A stretch of DNA of 64,000 nucleotides from assembly GCF_018614975.1 (NCBI RefSeq), contig NZ_JAGGNR010000018.1, forward strand, positions 62,001 through 126,000, in the 5' to 3' direction. This document shows positions 37,109 to 46,836 of this stretch, one piece after another. The translations under genes were made by a program, and so were the position numbers. The first letter of the stretch is position 1. The number at the start of each line of letters is the position of its first letter. Below the pieces are notes generated by a model. That model was given only the letters and a program-made list of their open reading frames with translations. It had not been told where the DNA came from and did not search any database. Source of the stretch: Paenibacillus polymyxa. GTDB taxonomy: Bacteria > Bacillota > Bacilli > Paenibacillales > Paenibacillaceae.

Positions 37109-38895
37109 AAGGCTTCGCCTCCTGTATTGCAGGGGATTCGTACCGTAACGCTTGTCCCCTGTCCGTATTCACTTTCTATGCTCATCCCATATTCAGGTCC
37201 AAAATGCATTACCATTCGTGAGGCCGCATTGACCAGTCCAATACTTGTACCCGAACTCCACACCCGATCGGCCTCCCAGGTAAGTCGCTCCAGCCTAGAC
37301 TGCATCTCCGTTAGTTTCTCAGCATCCATACCCACACCGTTATCCCAAATTCGAATGGTTACATCTTCAGGTTCACAAACGACCTCAATGCCCAGCTTCC
37401 ATTCGCCCGGTTTCTTCTCCAGACCATGCAAAAATGCATTCTCCACAATAGGTTGCAAAGACAACTTGGGAATATAACACGCCCGAAGTTCTCCGGTAAT
37501 CTCCAGTGCATCTTCAAGCTTGCCGCCAAAACGCTGCTTCTGAATCAGCATATAATGCTCCAGCTGGTCCAGTTCAGACTGTAGGGGCACAAGTCCGTCC
37601 GGCGCTCGCACAATATAACGAAACATCTCGCTCAAGGCTCGAATGACCTTGTAACTGTCTGCCGGTTTTTGCGAGTAGACCATGCCACCAATCATCTGCA
37701 GTGTATTTTGCAGGAAATGCGGATGGATCTGGGATTGCAGTGCTTTGAGCTCGGCCGTCTGCTTCTCCAGATTCATTAGATAGTTGTCGCGAATATGTTC
37801 CCGGATACGACTAGCCATGCCGTGCAGATTTTTCTCCAGCAGACCAATCTCATCTACCCGGCCGCTTCGTACCACTTCTCTGTCCTTAATCAGTTGGATA
37901 CCCTTCATGGAATTGGCCAGTCTGACAATAGGCTTTGATGTACGCCAGGCCACCAGCGCAGCTAGTCCCACAGATATGACGGTGGCCAGGCCACCCACAA
38001 CCAATCCGTATTTCATCGTTTCCAAGGCACTTTCGTTAACGACATGGGCAGGTACAATCTTGATCACACGCAGTCCTGACGGCTCAATGGAATGAAAGAA
38101 TACGTATTCCTTGGCTGTACGAATGAAGCCTGAACTTTCTTTGGTGCCTGCCAATTTCTCCAGTGCTTCCGTAGAAGGCTGAATCTCTTGATTTGGCTGA
38201 TAGACCGGACTGCCCATGCTGTCAGCAATGTATACCGCATAGTCTCCCCGGCTATCCAGCAGCTCCAGGGTCTGGTTGAACTCAGCCCACTTGACCTCCA
38301 GACTGATGGCCCCAATCTGTGCCTGATCCTCGAACCGATTCATGCTGCGGGTCATGTGAAACTTTTGCGGATCATCCGGATCATTGATAATCGTAAAATC
38401 TTTATGTTGTGCAAAAAGTTCATGATAATCTTCCGGTATTTCCGATACCGCTTTGATGCGAGAATCCATGGAGTTGAAGGTGAACAGGGTGTCCAATTCC
38501 TTCAGATACAGTTCAACGCCAAATACATAATTGCCAGCGGAATAGTATACACTGTTGAGCATATTAAACATGGCCTTCTGTTCATCGAATCGGCTGGCTG
38601 CCGGCGCTTCCTGGTTCAACGCCAGATATTGATGCAATTCGTCACTGATCTGAATCGAATAAATAATATTATTCATGCGGGCGAACTGTTCACCCAGATA
38701 GATGGAGGCCCAGTTCATATTGGCTCGGTTGGTCTCCATAATCTCCTCTTCCATGGAAGAGCGGGTATTCTCGGCTGCCATGGCGGTCATGGCAATGACG
38801 GGCAGAACAGCCAGCAGCGTCATGGTAAGAATCAATTTATTGCGAATGCTGCGTTTGAAAGGATCAATCAGCTTCCGATAACATTCGGTAAACAC
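37105..38895 (-). CDS. YesM-type sensor histidine kinase
   Basis: A 596-residue membrane kinase. A first helix (about residues 19-40), a long extracellular sensor domain, a second helix (about 293-315) and a HAMP region precede the His_kinase motif LQSQIHPHFLQNTLQMI. The C-terminal ATPase domain has IWDNGVGMD and GTSIGLVN. It forms an operon with the response regulator. The likely signal is a sugar taken up by the adjacent importer. Confidence 0.92.
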   Translation of the reverse strand: MFTECYRKLIDPFKRSIRNKLILTMTLLAVLPVIAMTAMAAENTRSSMEEEIMETNRANMNWASIYLGEQFARMNNIIYSIQISDELHQYLALNQEAPAASRFDEQKAMFNMLNSVYYSAGNYVFGVELYLKELDTLFTFNSMDSRIKAVSEIPEDYHELFAQHKDFTIINDPDDPQKFHMTRSMNRFEDQAQIGAISLEVKWAEFNQTLELLDSRGDYAVYIADSMGSPVYQPNQEIQPSTEALEKLAGTKESSGFIRTAKEYVFFHSIEPSGLRVIKIVPAHVVNESALETMKYGLVVGGLATVISVGLAALVAWRTSKPIVRLANSMKGIQLIKDREVVRSGRVDEIGLLEKNLHGMASRIREHIRDNYLMNLEKQTAELKALQSQIHPHFLQNTLQMIGGMVYSQKPADSYKVIRALSEMFRYIVRAPDGLVPLQSELDQLEHYMLIQKQRFGGKLEDALEITGELRACYIPKLSLQPIVENAFLHGLEKKPGEWKLGIEVVCEPEDVTIRIWDNGVGMDAEKLTEMQSRLERLTWEADRVWSSGTSIGLVNAASRMVMHFGPEYGMSIESEYGQGTSVTVRIPCNTGGEAL

Positions 38896-38925
38896 AGCGC
38901 ATCCACTCCTGAGCTAAAATAGACA

Positions 38926-38957
38926 AACGCCCCAGCATGGAAGCTGAGGGCGCTTTG
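38926..38957 (-). terminator. Terminator after the GH42 gene
   Basis: On the minus strand GCGCCCTCAGCT pairs with GCTGGGGCGT, with a TTTGTC tail, between the GH42 stop and the kinase start. Confidence 0.6.
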
Positions 38958-38983
38958 GTCTTTATATTCGTTTTTGGTAATTA

Positions 38984-40996
38984 TTATTTCCTATATTGTT
39001 CGATAATCCGTATGCCCCATGGCTCCAGTTCGATCTTCTCTCTCGCAGCAATCGGGGTTCCTGCCAGAAGCTCGGTCCCTTCCCCATAAGCATTCACGAA
39101 GGATGTTGCCTCATCCGCATAATTGAAATAGTAGCGAATCGTGTTCCCTTGATCGTTCACACCCGTCTTCACAATGATAGGAAAAGCCAGCTCCTGATCG
39201 GCTCCCCATACTCCCGCTTCCTTCATGACACGCTCCAGTACCTTACGAATTACCGCAGAACTGGTATAACAGCCGACATAGGTGGCTTTGCCTTTTCCAT
39301 AGGCATTCTGGGTAATTGCCGCATATTCACCCCAATGTGGATGATCATACCAAGCGAGTACTTCAGCCGTTGTTGGCGTAATCAGTTCCATCCAGGTGTG
39401 AATCTGGCTCTCCTCCTTGCCAACGCCAAATGGATCATCCCGCAGCGAGACATGTTTTGGCTCTACAAATAGGTTATAGCTGATGCCGCATGCCTCACTA
39501 ATTAGACCAGGCTGGCGGGTAGAGCGTACCTTGATATGCTCATTTGCGAATCCGCTTTTGAACGAGTAGACGATATGTCCGCCATCCTGTACGAATCGAT
39601 TTAATTTTTCCAACAATGCATCCGAAGCTGCATACAGAGCAGGTACAACGAGCACGTCATACTCCGCATAACTCTCAACAGATGGGTCGATGAGGTCACA
39701 GCCAATGTTCATTTTATACAATTCATCGTACATCCAACGCACCACGTCATTGTAATTCTTGTCACTGGTGAAGTTAAAACCAAACCACTTGATTGATGTC
39801 AGGGCCTCATTGCTGAACAGCACCGCCACCCGATTCTTTTTCTTCAGATTCACAAGCTGCGGACTGAGACGGGCAAAATCCCTGCCAATGGTCTTGGCTT
39901 CGTTGTATACCGGATTCGGTTCAAAGTCATGACTGAGCAAACCTTTCCAATACGTCTCAAACGAATTGTGCAACGAATGCCAGTGCCAGTAAGCGACCAT
40001 GTTCGCTCCTGATGCCAGATGACTAAATGCTTGTAGACGCAGCTGTCCCGGATAGGGAACCCAATGCCAGAACGCTTGCGCTTCGGTCTCCAGTACAAGG
40101 TAATTCGATTGTTTGGTCGAACGCGCCACATCCCCGCCGAATGAAATTTCAATGCCGGTCAGATCATCCTGGGAAGGATGGTAGATGTCCACACTGGTGA
40201 TGTCAAAAGGTTTTGATGCGGCATAATGGTCCACATCCCCTTGAATGCCGTACGAATATCCACGCCAATCAAAGTCAAAATTCTGGGTAACAAACTGTCC
40301 TTCCTGTTTGTATTCGTTCACGATTCCCACTTGCCAAGCCAAAAAGTGGGTTACCAGCTGTCGCTGGAACTTGGCAAATTCAGCACCCAGACTGCCGTTA
40401 ATCGTTCCTACAACAGACGGGAAGTCCTCCCAGCTATTGATCCGATTGCTCCAGTAGTCGAGGCCAAACTCCTTGTTGAGCTCATCCAGGGAGCTGAACT
40501 TGTTCCGCATATATTTGACGAATTGCAGTTGTACATTATCTCCGGCCGTATTGTAATGCTTCGTCTCGTTATCTGTCTGATAACCGATTACTGCTGGATG
40601 TGTGCTTACCCGAGAAATCAGCTTACGGATAATCCGCTCAGCATAGAATAGATAGGTTGGATGTGTAATATCCATGATCTGTCTTGCGCCATATTTGCCA
40701 GGACCCTGTGAGGTGGTAGCCAGCACATCCGGGTGTTCCTTGACCATCCATGTAGGAACAGCATACGTTGGTGTGCCAACGATAACCTGAATCCCCGCCT
40801 CATGCATGGCATCCAGCACACGATCCACGGAAGAGAAGTCAAATACACCATTCTGCGGTTCATGAGTACTCCAGGTGGATTCTGCAATGCGGACCACGTT
40901 GATGCCTGCATCCTTCATCATCTGAATATCCTTGTCCATTCTTTCGTAAGGCATATATTCATCATAGTAAGCTACACCATATAATAATTTGTCCAT
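38984..40996 (-). CDS. GH42 beta-galactosidase
   Basis: A 670-residue family 42 glycoside hydrolase. The N-terminal barrel starts at YGVAYYDEYMP. The acid/base Glu lies in YQTDNETKHY (about residue 144), and the nucleophile region is YLVLETEAQAF (about 302). The trimerisation and beta domains follow (FGVGKEESQIHTW). There is no signal peptide, so it acts in the cytoplasm on imported galactosides or related oligosaccharides. AAAAAGGAG precedes the ATG. A cre box upstream predicts glucose repression, and a divergent AraC regulator shares the promoter region. Confidence 0.92.
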   Translation of the reverse strand: MDKLLYGVAYYDEYMPYERMDKDIQMMKDAGINVVRIAESTWSTHEPQNGVFDFSSVDRVLDAMHEAGIQVIVGTPTYAVPTWMVKEHPDVLATTSQGPGKYGARQIMDITHPTYLFYAERIIRKLISRVSTHPAVIGYQTDNETKHYNTAGDNVQLQFVKYMRNKFSSLDELNKEFGLDYWSNRINSWEDFPSVVGTINGSLGAEFAKFQRQLVTHFLAWQVGIVNEYKQEGQFVTQNFDFDWRGYSYGIQGDVDHYAASKPFDITSVDIYHPSQDDLTGIEISFGGDVARSTKQSNYLVLETEAQAFWHWVPYPGQLRLQAFSHLASGANMVAYWHWHSLHNSFETYWKGLLSHDFEPNPVYNEAKTIGRDFARLSPQLVNLKKKNRVAVLFSNEALTSIKWFGFNFTSDKNYNDVVRWMYDELYKMNIGCDLIDPSVESYAEYDVLVVPALYAASDALLEKLNRFVQDGGHIVYSFKSGFANEHIKVRSTRQPGLISEACGISYNLFVEPKHVSLRDDPFGVGKEESQIHTWMELITPTTAEVLAWYDHPHWGEYAAITQNAYGKGKATYVGCYTSSAVIRKVLERVMKEAGVWGADQELAFPIIVKTGVNDQGNTIRYYFNYADEATSFVNAYGEGTELLAGTPIAAREKIELEPWGIRIIEQYRK

Positions 40997-41070
40997 GATT
41001 TAATCTCCTTTTTAGGTGGAAAATATAATGATCTTGACGTGTGCAAGAGTTGACATATTCCATTCCATAA

Positions 41071-41084
41071 TGGTAGCGTTTACA
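41071..41084 (-). promoter_or_regulatory. cre site (CcpA operator) for GH42
   Basis: On the minus strand TGTAAACGCTACCA matches every fixed position of the cre consensus TGWNANCGNTNNCA. It is about 75 nt before the GH42 start codon, near the expected promoter. Confidence 0.65.
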
Positions 41085-41241
41085 TTATTGTCGGTTGAAG
41101 AACTTCGATTGTTCAGCAACCACTTCAAACGCTGATGTGTTCCATGGATAATCCATGCTTGCGTTAAACTGATTATAATGAAATATACTACGGGTGCCGA
41201 TTGTATAAGGCAAGTTGTTTTTACCCTTTTCCGAGGTGAAT

Positions 41242-42216
41242 ATGATGGATATTCGATCACAGCTCCGAGAAATGCCTCACCATACGTTGGCCCACTGGCT
41301 GCCTATTATCGACTGTAACATCAAATTCTATGGTGCGCACAGCCAACAAGTACCCTATGGATGGGCAATGCCGGAAGAATCACATCCGGGCTTTGAGATT
41401 ATGTTGATCATCGAAGGTACGCAGGAGAGTGTAATTCATGGTTATACCTATACCGTGGAGGAAGGTTCCATTCTTCTCATTCCGCCCGGGTTCAAACATA
41501 CGAATCAATGTGTATCCCCGGAAGGCATGACTTATTTTAGCGCTCATTTTAATGTGGATGATCCGGTTTTCACCTTGAAGCTGATGTCACAGCATAGCCA
41601 AATCTACGCAGCAGGTACGGCTGATAATAAGAAGATTCGTATTGTGCTGGAGAGTTGGATGGGGATGATTAACGTATCTGAGGCCTACACGTCCACTGAC
41701 AAAATGATCATGCAGGCCCGCATGTTTGAACTGTTCGCCCTGTTGTCCCAAGCCGCTGACAATGAATCGGAGTCCACCACTTCCGTTGCTGCTTCACATG
41801 CACCAGCTCCAACAGCCATGCATTATGCGGGAGCTATAGCGGAGGCAATCAAGCAGGCATTCCATGCCCAGCTTCGAACCAAGGAAAGCAGTGTATCCAC
41901 GGTCAAAGTAGAGCAGATTATATCCTCGTTTGGCATCAGCCCGGGATATGGTCTACAGGTCTTTCGCAAGGTGTACAGGCGTTCCCCCAGAGCTTACCTG
42001 TCCAGCTTGAAGTTGCAGGAGGCCAAAGTGCTGATCGAACAGCCAGAGCTGTCGCTCGGGGAAATTGCGTGGAAGCTAGGTTACACCCATCTGTCCCATT
42101 TCAGCAGACAATTCAAACGGTGGACAGGCCAAAGCCCGCTTCAATATCGCAATCATCATACAGATGCATCAGGTGATCCTGTATCCTACAGATCTGAATC
42201 GAGTCCAGAATCTTGA
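41242..42216 (+). CDS. AraC family transcriptional regulator
   Basis: A 324-residue regulator. The N-terminal cupin-like sensing domain includes EGSILLIPPGFKHTNQ. The C-terminal AraC helix-turn-helix pair ends with LGEIAWKLGYTHLSHFSRQFKRWTG. CGAGGTG precedes ATG 41242; the frame is open from 41215. It is divergent from the GH42 gene, so it probably controls it in response to a sugar. Its 3' end overlaps the convergent mobA gene by 31 bp. Confidence 0.88.
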   Translation: MMDIRSQLREMPHHTLAHWLPIIDCNIKFYGAHSQQVPYGWAMPEESHPGFEIMLIIEGTQESVIHGYTYTVEEGSILLIPPGFKHTNQCVSPEGMTYFSAHFNVDDPVFTLKLMSQHSQIYAAGTADNKKIRIVLESWMGMINVSEAYTSTDKMIMQARMFELFALLSQAADNESESTTSVAASHAPAPTAMHYAGAIAEAIKQAFHAQLRTKESSVSTVKVEQIISSFGISPGYGLQVFRKVYRRSPRAYLSSLKLQEAKVLIEQPELSLGEIAWKLGYTHLSHFSRQFKRWTGQSPLQYRNHHTDASGDPVSYRSESSPES

Positions 42217-42815
42217 TTACGAATACGTTCATACTCTTCCGGCGTGTTCATATTACTCATTTGCATCGCTACTTGATGAACACCCGCTCTCTCAAGCTCT
42301 TCCGCTTCGACATAACAGCAACCGATCTCTTCAAGCCATCGGATGACTCGAAGATGATCCTGTATCAGGCGCTGCTCGAGATCAGGGAGCACTCGTTTGT
42401 GGTAAGCCCCTGCAAGAGGGTGGACATGTCCATCCACGCGTGGAACGATAGCAGAATAAGAGTTATGCGATTCGACCAGTTTTTTTAGTCCATCAAAAAA
42501 AGACGTTTGCAGGAGCGGCATATCGCAGGCGCATACCAGATTCCAGTCTGTATCGGAAGCTTCCAGCGCCGCGTGAAGACCGGCGAGTGGCCCCTTCCCC
42601 GGATAGTGATCCTGAACGCAGTCGTAGCCCATTGCACTGTAGGTTGTCACATCGGGTCCGGCAGCCACGATGATACGGGATACGGCGGGTCTCATGGCCT
42701 TTGTGACATGTTGCAGTACAACGGAACCGTTCAGTTCCAGCATGGCTTTGTTGGTCCCCATGCGGCTGGATAACCCTCCTGCCAATATGATGCCTGTCCA
42801 TTCACGTGTGTTCAT
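42186..42815 (-). CDS. mobA: Molybdenum cofactor guanylyltransferase MobA
   Basis: A 209-residue nucleotidyltransferase with the GTP/Mg signature IILAGGLSSRMGTNKAML and the acidic CACDMPLL motif. MobA attaches GMP to molybdopterin to make the bis-MGD form used by DMSO-reductase-family enzymes. AGGAGGGAG precedes the ATG. It is alone here, 10 kb from moaA, and overlaps the 3' end of the AraC gene on the opposite strand. Confidence 0.9.
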   Translation of the reverse strand: MNTREWTGIILAGGLSSRMGTNKAMLELNGSVVLQHVTKAMRPAVSRIIVAAGPDVTTYSAMGYDCVQDHYPGKGPLAGLHAALEASDTDWNLVCACDMPLLQTSFFDGLKKLVESHNSYSAIVPRVDGHVHPLAGAYHKRVLPDLEQRLIQDHLRVIRWLEEIGCCYVEAEELERAGVHQVAMQMSNMNTPEEYERIRNQDSGLDSDL

Positions 42816-42942
42816 GTTGTTATGCTCCCTCCTGGTAACGATAGGTGTTTGACTGCATCAATTTCAAAACATTCGCTATGCATTGAATCCCCTTTCAACA
42901 CATGATACATTGAACAATATGCATTTGAAAGGAATGGCTTAA

Positions 42943-44172
42943 TTGGACAGACCTGCACCTTCAAGAGGCAATCCCTCATTGGTTTCTCTGAAACTATATA
43001 ACTTTTTCATATATGGAGCCATCTCGATCTTCGCCGGATTCCTGCAGCTTTACCTGCAAGAGATTGGTATGACCAAACTGGAGATTGGCAGTCTCATGGC
43101 GATTGGACCCTTTGTATCCTTGTTCGCCAACCCGTTCTGGGGCTTCTGGAGCGATAAATCTCGCAACATTCGCATCATTCTGATGATTATGATGGGAGGG
43201 ACATTTGTGCTCGCCCAGGGTGTGTTCTATGCGCCCACTTATACATGGATCTATGTAGCCATGATTTTCTTTTATTTTTTTCAAAGTCCATTATTCGCCC
43301 AAACGAACAGCCTGATTCTCGGATATATCGATGGTACAACCCAAAAATTTGGGTCATTCCGGCTCTGGGGTTCACTCGGTTGGGCACTGACTGCCGTCGC
43401 AGCCGGACCGCTCATTGACCGTTTTGGCATCGGCAGTGTATCCATTATATTTGCGTGCATGATTGCCACCGCCTTTGTATTATCCGTATTTCTACCCAGA
43501 CAGCCGATCGCTTCGGATACACCCGTGGTTACTTTTCGGCGGTTTGGCAAAGTCATGTTCAATCCGTATTTTATGGCATTTATCGGCCTGGGTGTACTCG
43601 TATCGGTGCCTAATGCGATGAACAGTACGTTTATGTCACTATATATTGTAGAAATGGGTGGCGACAAACAGATGGTCGGCTGGGCCATCTTCACCTCATC
43701 CATTCTCGAAGTCGGCGTATTCCTGCTGCTCGACCGCTTACTCAAACGCAAAATGAGCATGCTCCTGGCATCTCTCATTCTGATCAGTCTGCTGTTTGCA
43801 CTTCGCTGGCAGCTCATGGCACTGGCTAACAACCCACTGGAGATTGTATTCATTCAGTTGATGCACTCCATTACGTTTGGTGGGTACTTCTATGTAGGTA
43901 CACAGCTGACTATGCTGTTCATTCCAAGACCTTATCGTTCCTCCGGTCAAGCGGTGTATACGATGGCCTGGGGCGGTCTCTCCGGCGTGATTGCCGGTCT
44001 GTTCGGCGGCTGGTTGTTCCAGAGCTTCGGTGCAGAAATCATGTATAGCATTGGCGTATTCTTCTCGCTCATCGGCGCTGTCGGATTTAGCATCATGTGG
44101 TTATCGAATCGACGTAACGGCTATCAGCCGGTTGTATTGACGGAGATGGGTAATATGGATGAGGACCGATAA
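42943..44172 (+). CDS. MFS transporter (MFS_1-like)
   Basis: A 409-residue, twelve-helix major facilitator protein. The MFS loop motif is FWGFWSDKSRNIR between helices 2 and 3, and both six-helix halves are complete. It starts at TTG 42943 behind GAAAGGA. The pattern resembles the family containing LacY-like and nucleoside-like permeases. No neighbour shares its operon, so the substrate is unknown. Confidence 0.85.
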   Translation: MDRPAPSRGNPSLVSLKLYNFFIYGAISIFAGFLQLYLQEIGMTKLEIGSLMAIGPFVSLFANPFWGFWSDKSRNIRIILMIMMGGTFVLAQGVFYAPTYTWIYVAMIFFYFFQSPLFAQTNSLILGYIDGTTQKFGSFRLWGSLGWALTAVAAGPLIDRFGIGSVSIIFACMIATAFVLSVFLPRQPIASDTPVVTFRRFGKVMFNPYFMAFIGLGVLVSVPNAMNSTFMSLYIVEMGGDKQMVGWAIFTSSILEVGVFLLLDRLLKRKMSMLLASLILISLLFALRWQLMALANNPLEIVFIQLMHSITFGGYFYVGTQLTMLFIPRPYRSSGQAVYTMAWGGLSGVIAGLFGGWLFQSFGAEIMYSIGVFFSLIGAVGFSIMWLSNRRNGYQPVVLTEMGNMDEDR

Positions 44173-44196
44173 TCTTTTGTTTGAAAAAGTTGAAGG

Positions 44197-44349
44197 ATTT
44201 CCACTGGAGCACTACGAGGACAGAACAATCTTTCGATCGCTGTTATCCCCGGATTTTTTTGATTCCCTTTTCAAAGGGATAAATCCGGGGATAAAGGCGA
44301 CCGCTCCGCTTCTTCAGCTTTCTTCTGTCCTCTCCGTTATGGTGTAAAT
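44197..44349. repeat. Interspersed hairpin repeat, copy C (full length)
   Basis: A 153-bp copy of the element at 11259-11414. The core shares GATCGCTGTTATCCCC and GGATAAAGGCGA-type segments. The outer arm is GAGGACAGAA pairing with TTCTGTCCTC, different in sequence from copy A but still paired. The inner hairpin is TTCCCTTT / AAAGGGA. It lies 25 nt after the MFS gene. Confidence 0.75.
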
Positions 44350-44400
44350 AAAACGTTCAAACATTCAGACAAAAGATTAAGCATAGGTGCAGTAAAGAGG

Positions 44401-44617
44401 AAGGCGTCTAAGGTTTGTTGCCAAACGAACCTTAGACGCCTTATTTGCAGCAATTTCACGAAATTCTAAAGCTAAAGAATCTCAGCCACCTTATTTTGCA
44501 TAAAAGATGTTAAAAATCCAAAAAAGACAGACCGAACGGGGAAATAAGGTGTCTACGATTCATTACGTTGCTGGAATGTCCAAATACACTTGAATAACGT
44601 GTCTTCGGTTCGTTAGA
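44401..44617. repeat. Degenerate repeat region with hairpin
   Basis: An almost perfect hairpin AAGGCGTCTAAGGTTTGTT / AACCTTAGACGCCTT (44401-44442) is followed by two diverged direct relatives of its arm. These begin AAGGTGTCTACGATTCATTA (44546) and AACGTGTCTTCGGTTCGTTA (44596). An inverted ACACCTAAGGC follows near 44635. No coding potential is seen. The hairpin may also terminate the MFS message. Confidence 0.55.
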
Positions 44618-44651
44618 TTTTTGCCTCATACGCACACCTAAGGCCTCAGCT

Positions 44652-44679
44652 CATGTTCATGTTCATGTTCATGTTCATG
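44652..44679 (+). repeat. Hexanucleotide microsatellite
   Basis: CATGTT repeated 4.7 times without interruption in intergenic DNA. It is a possible hotspot for slipped-strand length change. Confidence 0.85.
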
Positions 44680-44724
44680 CGAAATTGTATTACTACGTCT
44701 AAAACTGGACCTGGCTAAATCCAG

Positions 44725-44773
44725 AAAAACATAAAGGGCATCCTTCGCCATGATCATGACGAAGGATGCCCCT
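44725..44773 (-). terminator. Terminator of glnS
   Basis: GGGCATCCTTCG (44736-44747) pairs perfectly with CGAAGGATGCCC (44760-44771), with a T-rich TTTATGTTTTT tail on the minus strand. Confidence 0.85.
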
Positions 44774-44838
44774 CATTTAACTTATAAATTGGCTGCTTAC
44801 CAGCACTCTGATACAGACCATAAGTTCTTCCAGCGGCC

Positions 44839-46572
44839 TTATGCCTTCGGCAGTTGGAATGAGCTTTTCAGGGATACGACCCGGTTAAATACCGGACGAC
44901 CTGGCTCGGAATGTTTCGGATCTACACTGAAGTAACCATGACGGAAAAATTGGAATTTATCCTGAGCGTTCGCTTCCTTCATCTCTTGCTCCACATACCC
45001 GTGGACAATCTCAAGGGAGTTCGGGTTCAGTTGATCCAGGAACGTTTTCTCCGGTTGCTCTTCCACAACCTCAGTTTCAGCTCCAGCTACTGCCACTTCC
45101 ACTTCTGCTTCCGGTGCTTCATCCAGGATCAACGGCTCATACAGACGGAATTCAGCAGGTACCGCTTGAGTCGCTTCTACCCAGTGGATTGTTCCCTTGA
45201 CTTTACGGCCAGTGAAGCCACTGCCGCTCTTTGTCTCCACATCATAGGTACAATGAATCTCGGTTACATTGCCTTCTGCGTCCTTAATCACATCGTTACA
45301 TTTGATGAAGTATGCATGTTTCAGACGAACTTCGTTGCCAGGGAACAAACGGAAATATTTGTTCGGCGGATTCTCCATGAAATCGTCTTGTTCAATATAA
45401 ATCTCACGAGAGAACGGAATTTGGCGATTACCCATCTCTGGGTTCTCCACATTATTCTCTGCTTCAAGCCATTCCACTTGTCCTTCAGGATAGTTGGTGA
45501 TGACCACTTTGAGTGGGTGCAGGACAGCCATCGTGCGCGGAGCTTTCAGTTTCAAGTCTTCACGTACAAAGTGCTCCAGCGTTTGCAGGTCGATAACCCC
45601 ATAGTTTTTGGAAATGCCTGTCTCATATACAAAATCACGAATAGCTTCCGGTGTATAACCCCGGCGGCGCAGACCCGAAATCGTTGGCATGCGTGGATCA
45701 TCCCATCCATCCACATGTCCTTCGTCCACGAGCAGTTTCAGCTTCCGCTTGCTTGTCACCATCTGGGACAGATTCAGGCGACCAAATTCGTATTGACGCG
45801 GCTTACTCTCCATCTCACACTCGGCAATAACCCAATCGTAGAATGGACGTTGATCCTCAAACTCCAGGGAACAGAGGGAATGCGTTACACCTTCAATTGC
45901 ATCTTCAAGCGGGTGAGCAAAAGCGTACATTGGATAGATACACCATTTGTCGCCCGTGTTATGATGGTGTGCATGTGAAATCCGGTAAATGACCGGATCG
46001 CGCAGATTGATATTTGGTGCAGACATATCGATCTTGGCACGCAGCACTTTCTCTCCGTTCTTGAATTCGCCTGCACGCATACGTGTGAACAGGTCGAGAT
46101 TCTCTTCCACCGAACGATCACGGTACGGGCTGTTCTTACCCGGCTCCGTCAGCGTTCCGCGCATTTCACGGATTTCGTCGGCGCTTTGGTCGTCGATGTA
46201 GGCTTTACCTTTTTTAATCAACAAGATAGCACGGTTGTACATCTCGTCAAAATAATCCGAGGCAAAACGTTTCTCGTTCCACTCGTATCCGAGCCATTTC
46301 ACGTCTTCCTGAATCGATTGAACGTACTCTACATCTTCCTTGACCGGATTCGTGTCATCAAAGCGCAGATTCGTTTTGCCGCCAAATTCGCCGCCCAGCG
46401 TAAAGTTGATCCAGATCGCCTTGGCATGGCCGATATGCAGATAACCGTTCGGTTCCGGAGGAAAACGGGTAATCACTTCCTGGACTTTCCCAGACCGGAG
46501 ATCTTCGGTAATAATATTTTTGATAAAGTTAGGTGGGGTTGTACGATTGTCCACAGGTATCAAACCTTTCAT
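44839..46572 (-). CDS. glnS: Glutaminyl-tRNA synthetase
   Basis: A 577-residue class I synthetase that charges tRNA-Gln directly. The HIGH motif is [12 protein letters not shown] and the KMSKS-type loop is MVTSKRKL. The catalytic Rossmann fold, the tRNA acceptor-binding insert and the C-terminal beta-barrel anticodon domain are all represented, and length matches the family. Many Bacillota lack GlnRS and use the GatCAB amidotransferase route, so its presence is notable. No T-box leader is visible. A perfect 17-bp palindrome GGAATTGC-A-GCAATTCC (46592-46608) lies just before the start. Confidence 0.94.
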   Translation of the reverse strand: MKGLIPVDNRTTPPNFIKNIITEDLRSGKVQEVITRFPPEPNGYLHIGHAKAIWINFTLGGEFGGKTNLRFDDTNPVKEDVEYVQSIQEDVKWLGYEWNEKRFASDYFDEMYNRAILLIKKGKAYIDDQSADEIREMRGTLTEPGKNSPYRDRSVEENLDLFTRMRAGEFKNGEKVLRAKIDMSAPNINLRDPVIYRISHAHHHNTGDKWCIYPMYAFAHPLEDAIEGVTHSLCSLEFEDQRPFYDWVIAECEMESKPRQYEFGRLNLSQMVTSKRKLKLLVDEGHVDGWDDPRMPTISGLRRRGYTPEAIRDFVYETGISKNYGVIDLQTLEHFVREDLKLKAPRTMAVLHPLKVVITNYPEGQVEWLEAENNVENPEMGNRQIPFSREIYIEQDDFMENPPNKYFRLFPGNEVRLKHAYFIKCNDVIKDAEGNVTEIHCTYDVETKSGSGFTGRKVKGTIHWVEATQAVPAEFRLYEPLILDEAPEAEVEVAVAGAETEVVEEQPEKTFLDQLNPNSLEIVHGYVEQEMKEANAQDKFQFFRHGYFSVDPKHSEPGRPVFNRVVSLKSSFQLPKA

Positions 46573-46769
46573 GAATGGATTGGAGCCTTAGGGAATTGCA
46601 GCAATTCCGGCTATAATTCCTTAATAACGAAGTCATTTCCTGAAAAAATCTATTTTCTTGGAAAGTTTCGTACGCGTTTCATATAAATATACCTTTAACG
46701 GGGGAGGAGTTCAATAAAGAACGGCACCAAAGTCAGGATAAGCCGTGCATAAATAGGCCCTAAACCATT

Positions 46770-46798
46770 TTGACGGGTTCGCTCGAATCATGTAGCAT
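46770..46798 (+). promoter_or_regulatory. Predicted promoter of the DUF2164 gene
   Basis: TTGACG (46770-46775), a 17-nt spacer and TAGCAT (46793-46798), about 40 nt before the start codon. Confidence 0.45.
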
Positions 46799-46836
46799 GA
46801 TAGTAAAAGCAAATGAAAGGGAGGGAGGGTTTCCCA

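Noticed and set aside
44652..44679. Possible CRISPR-like repetition
   Set aside because: It is a simple 6-bp tandem repeat without spacers. No CRISPR array or cas gene is present in the window.
44911..45978. Long plus-strand open frame (355 codons) antisense to glnS
   Set aside because: It lies wholly inside glnS on the other strand, shows no recognisable domain and has no ribosome site. glnS carries intact catalytic motifs.
46573..46686. T-box riboswitch leader for glnS
   Set aside because: No T-box signature or specifier stem could be found. Only a 17-bp palindrome is present, and the leader is short.
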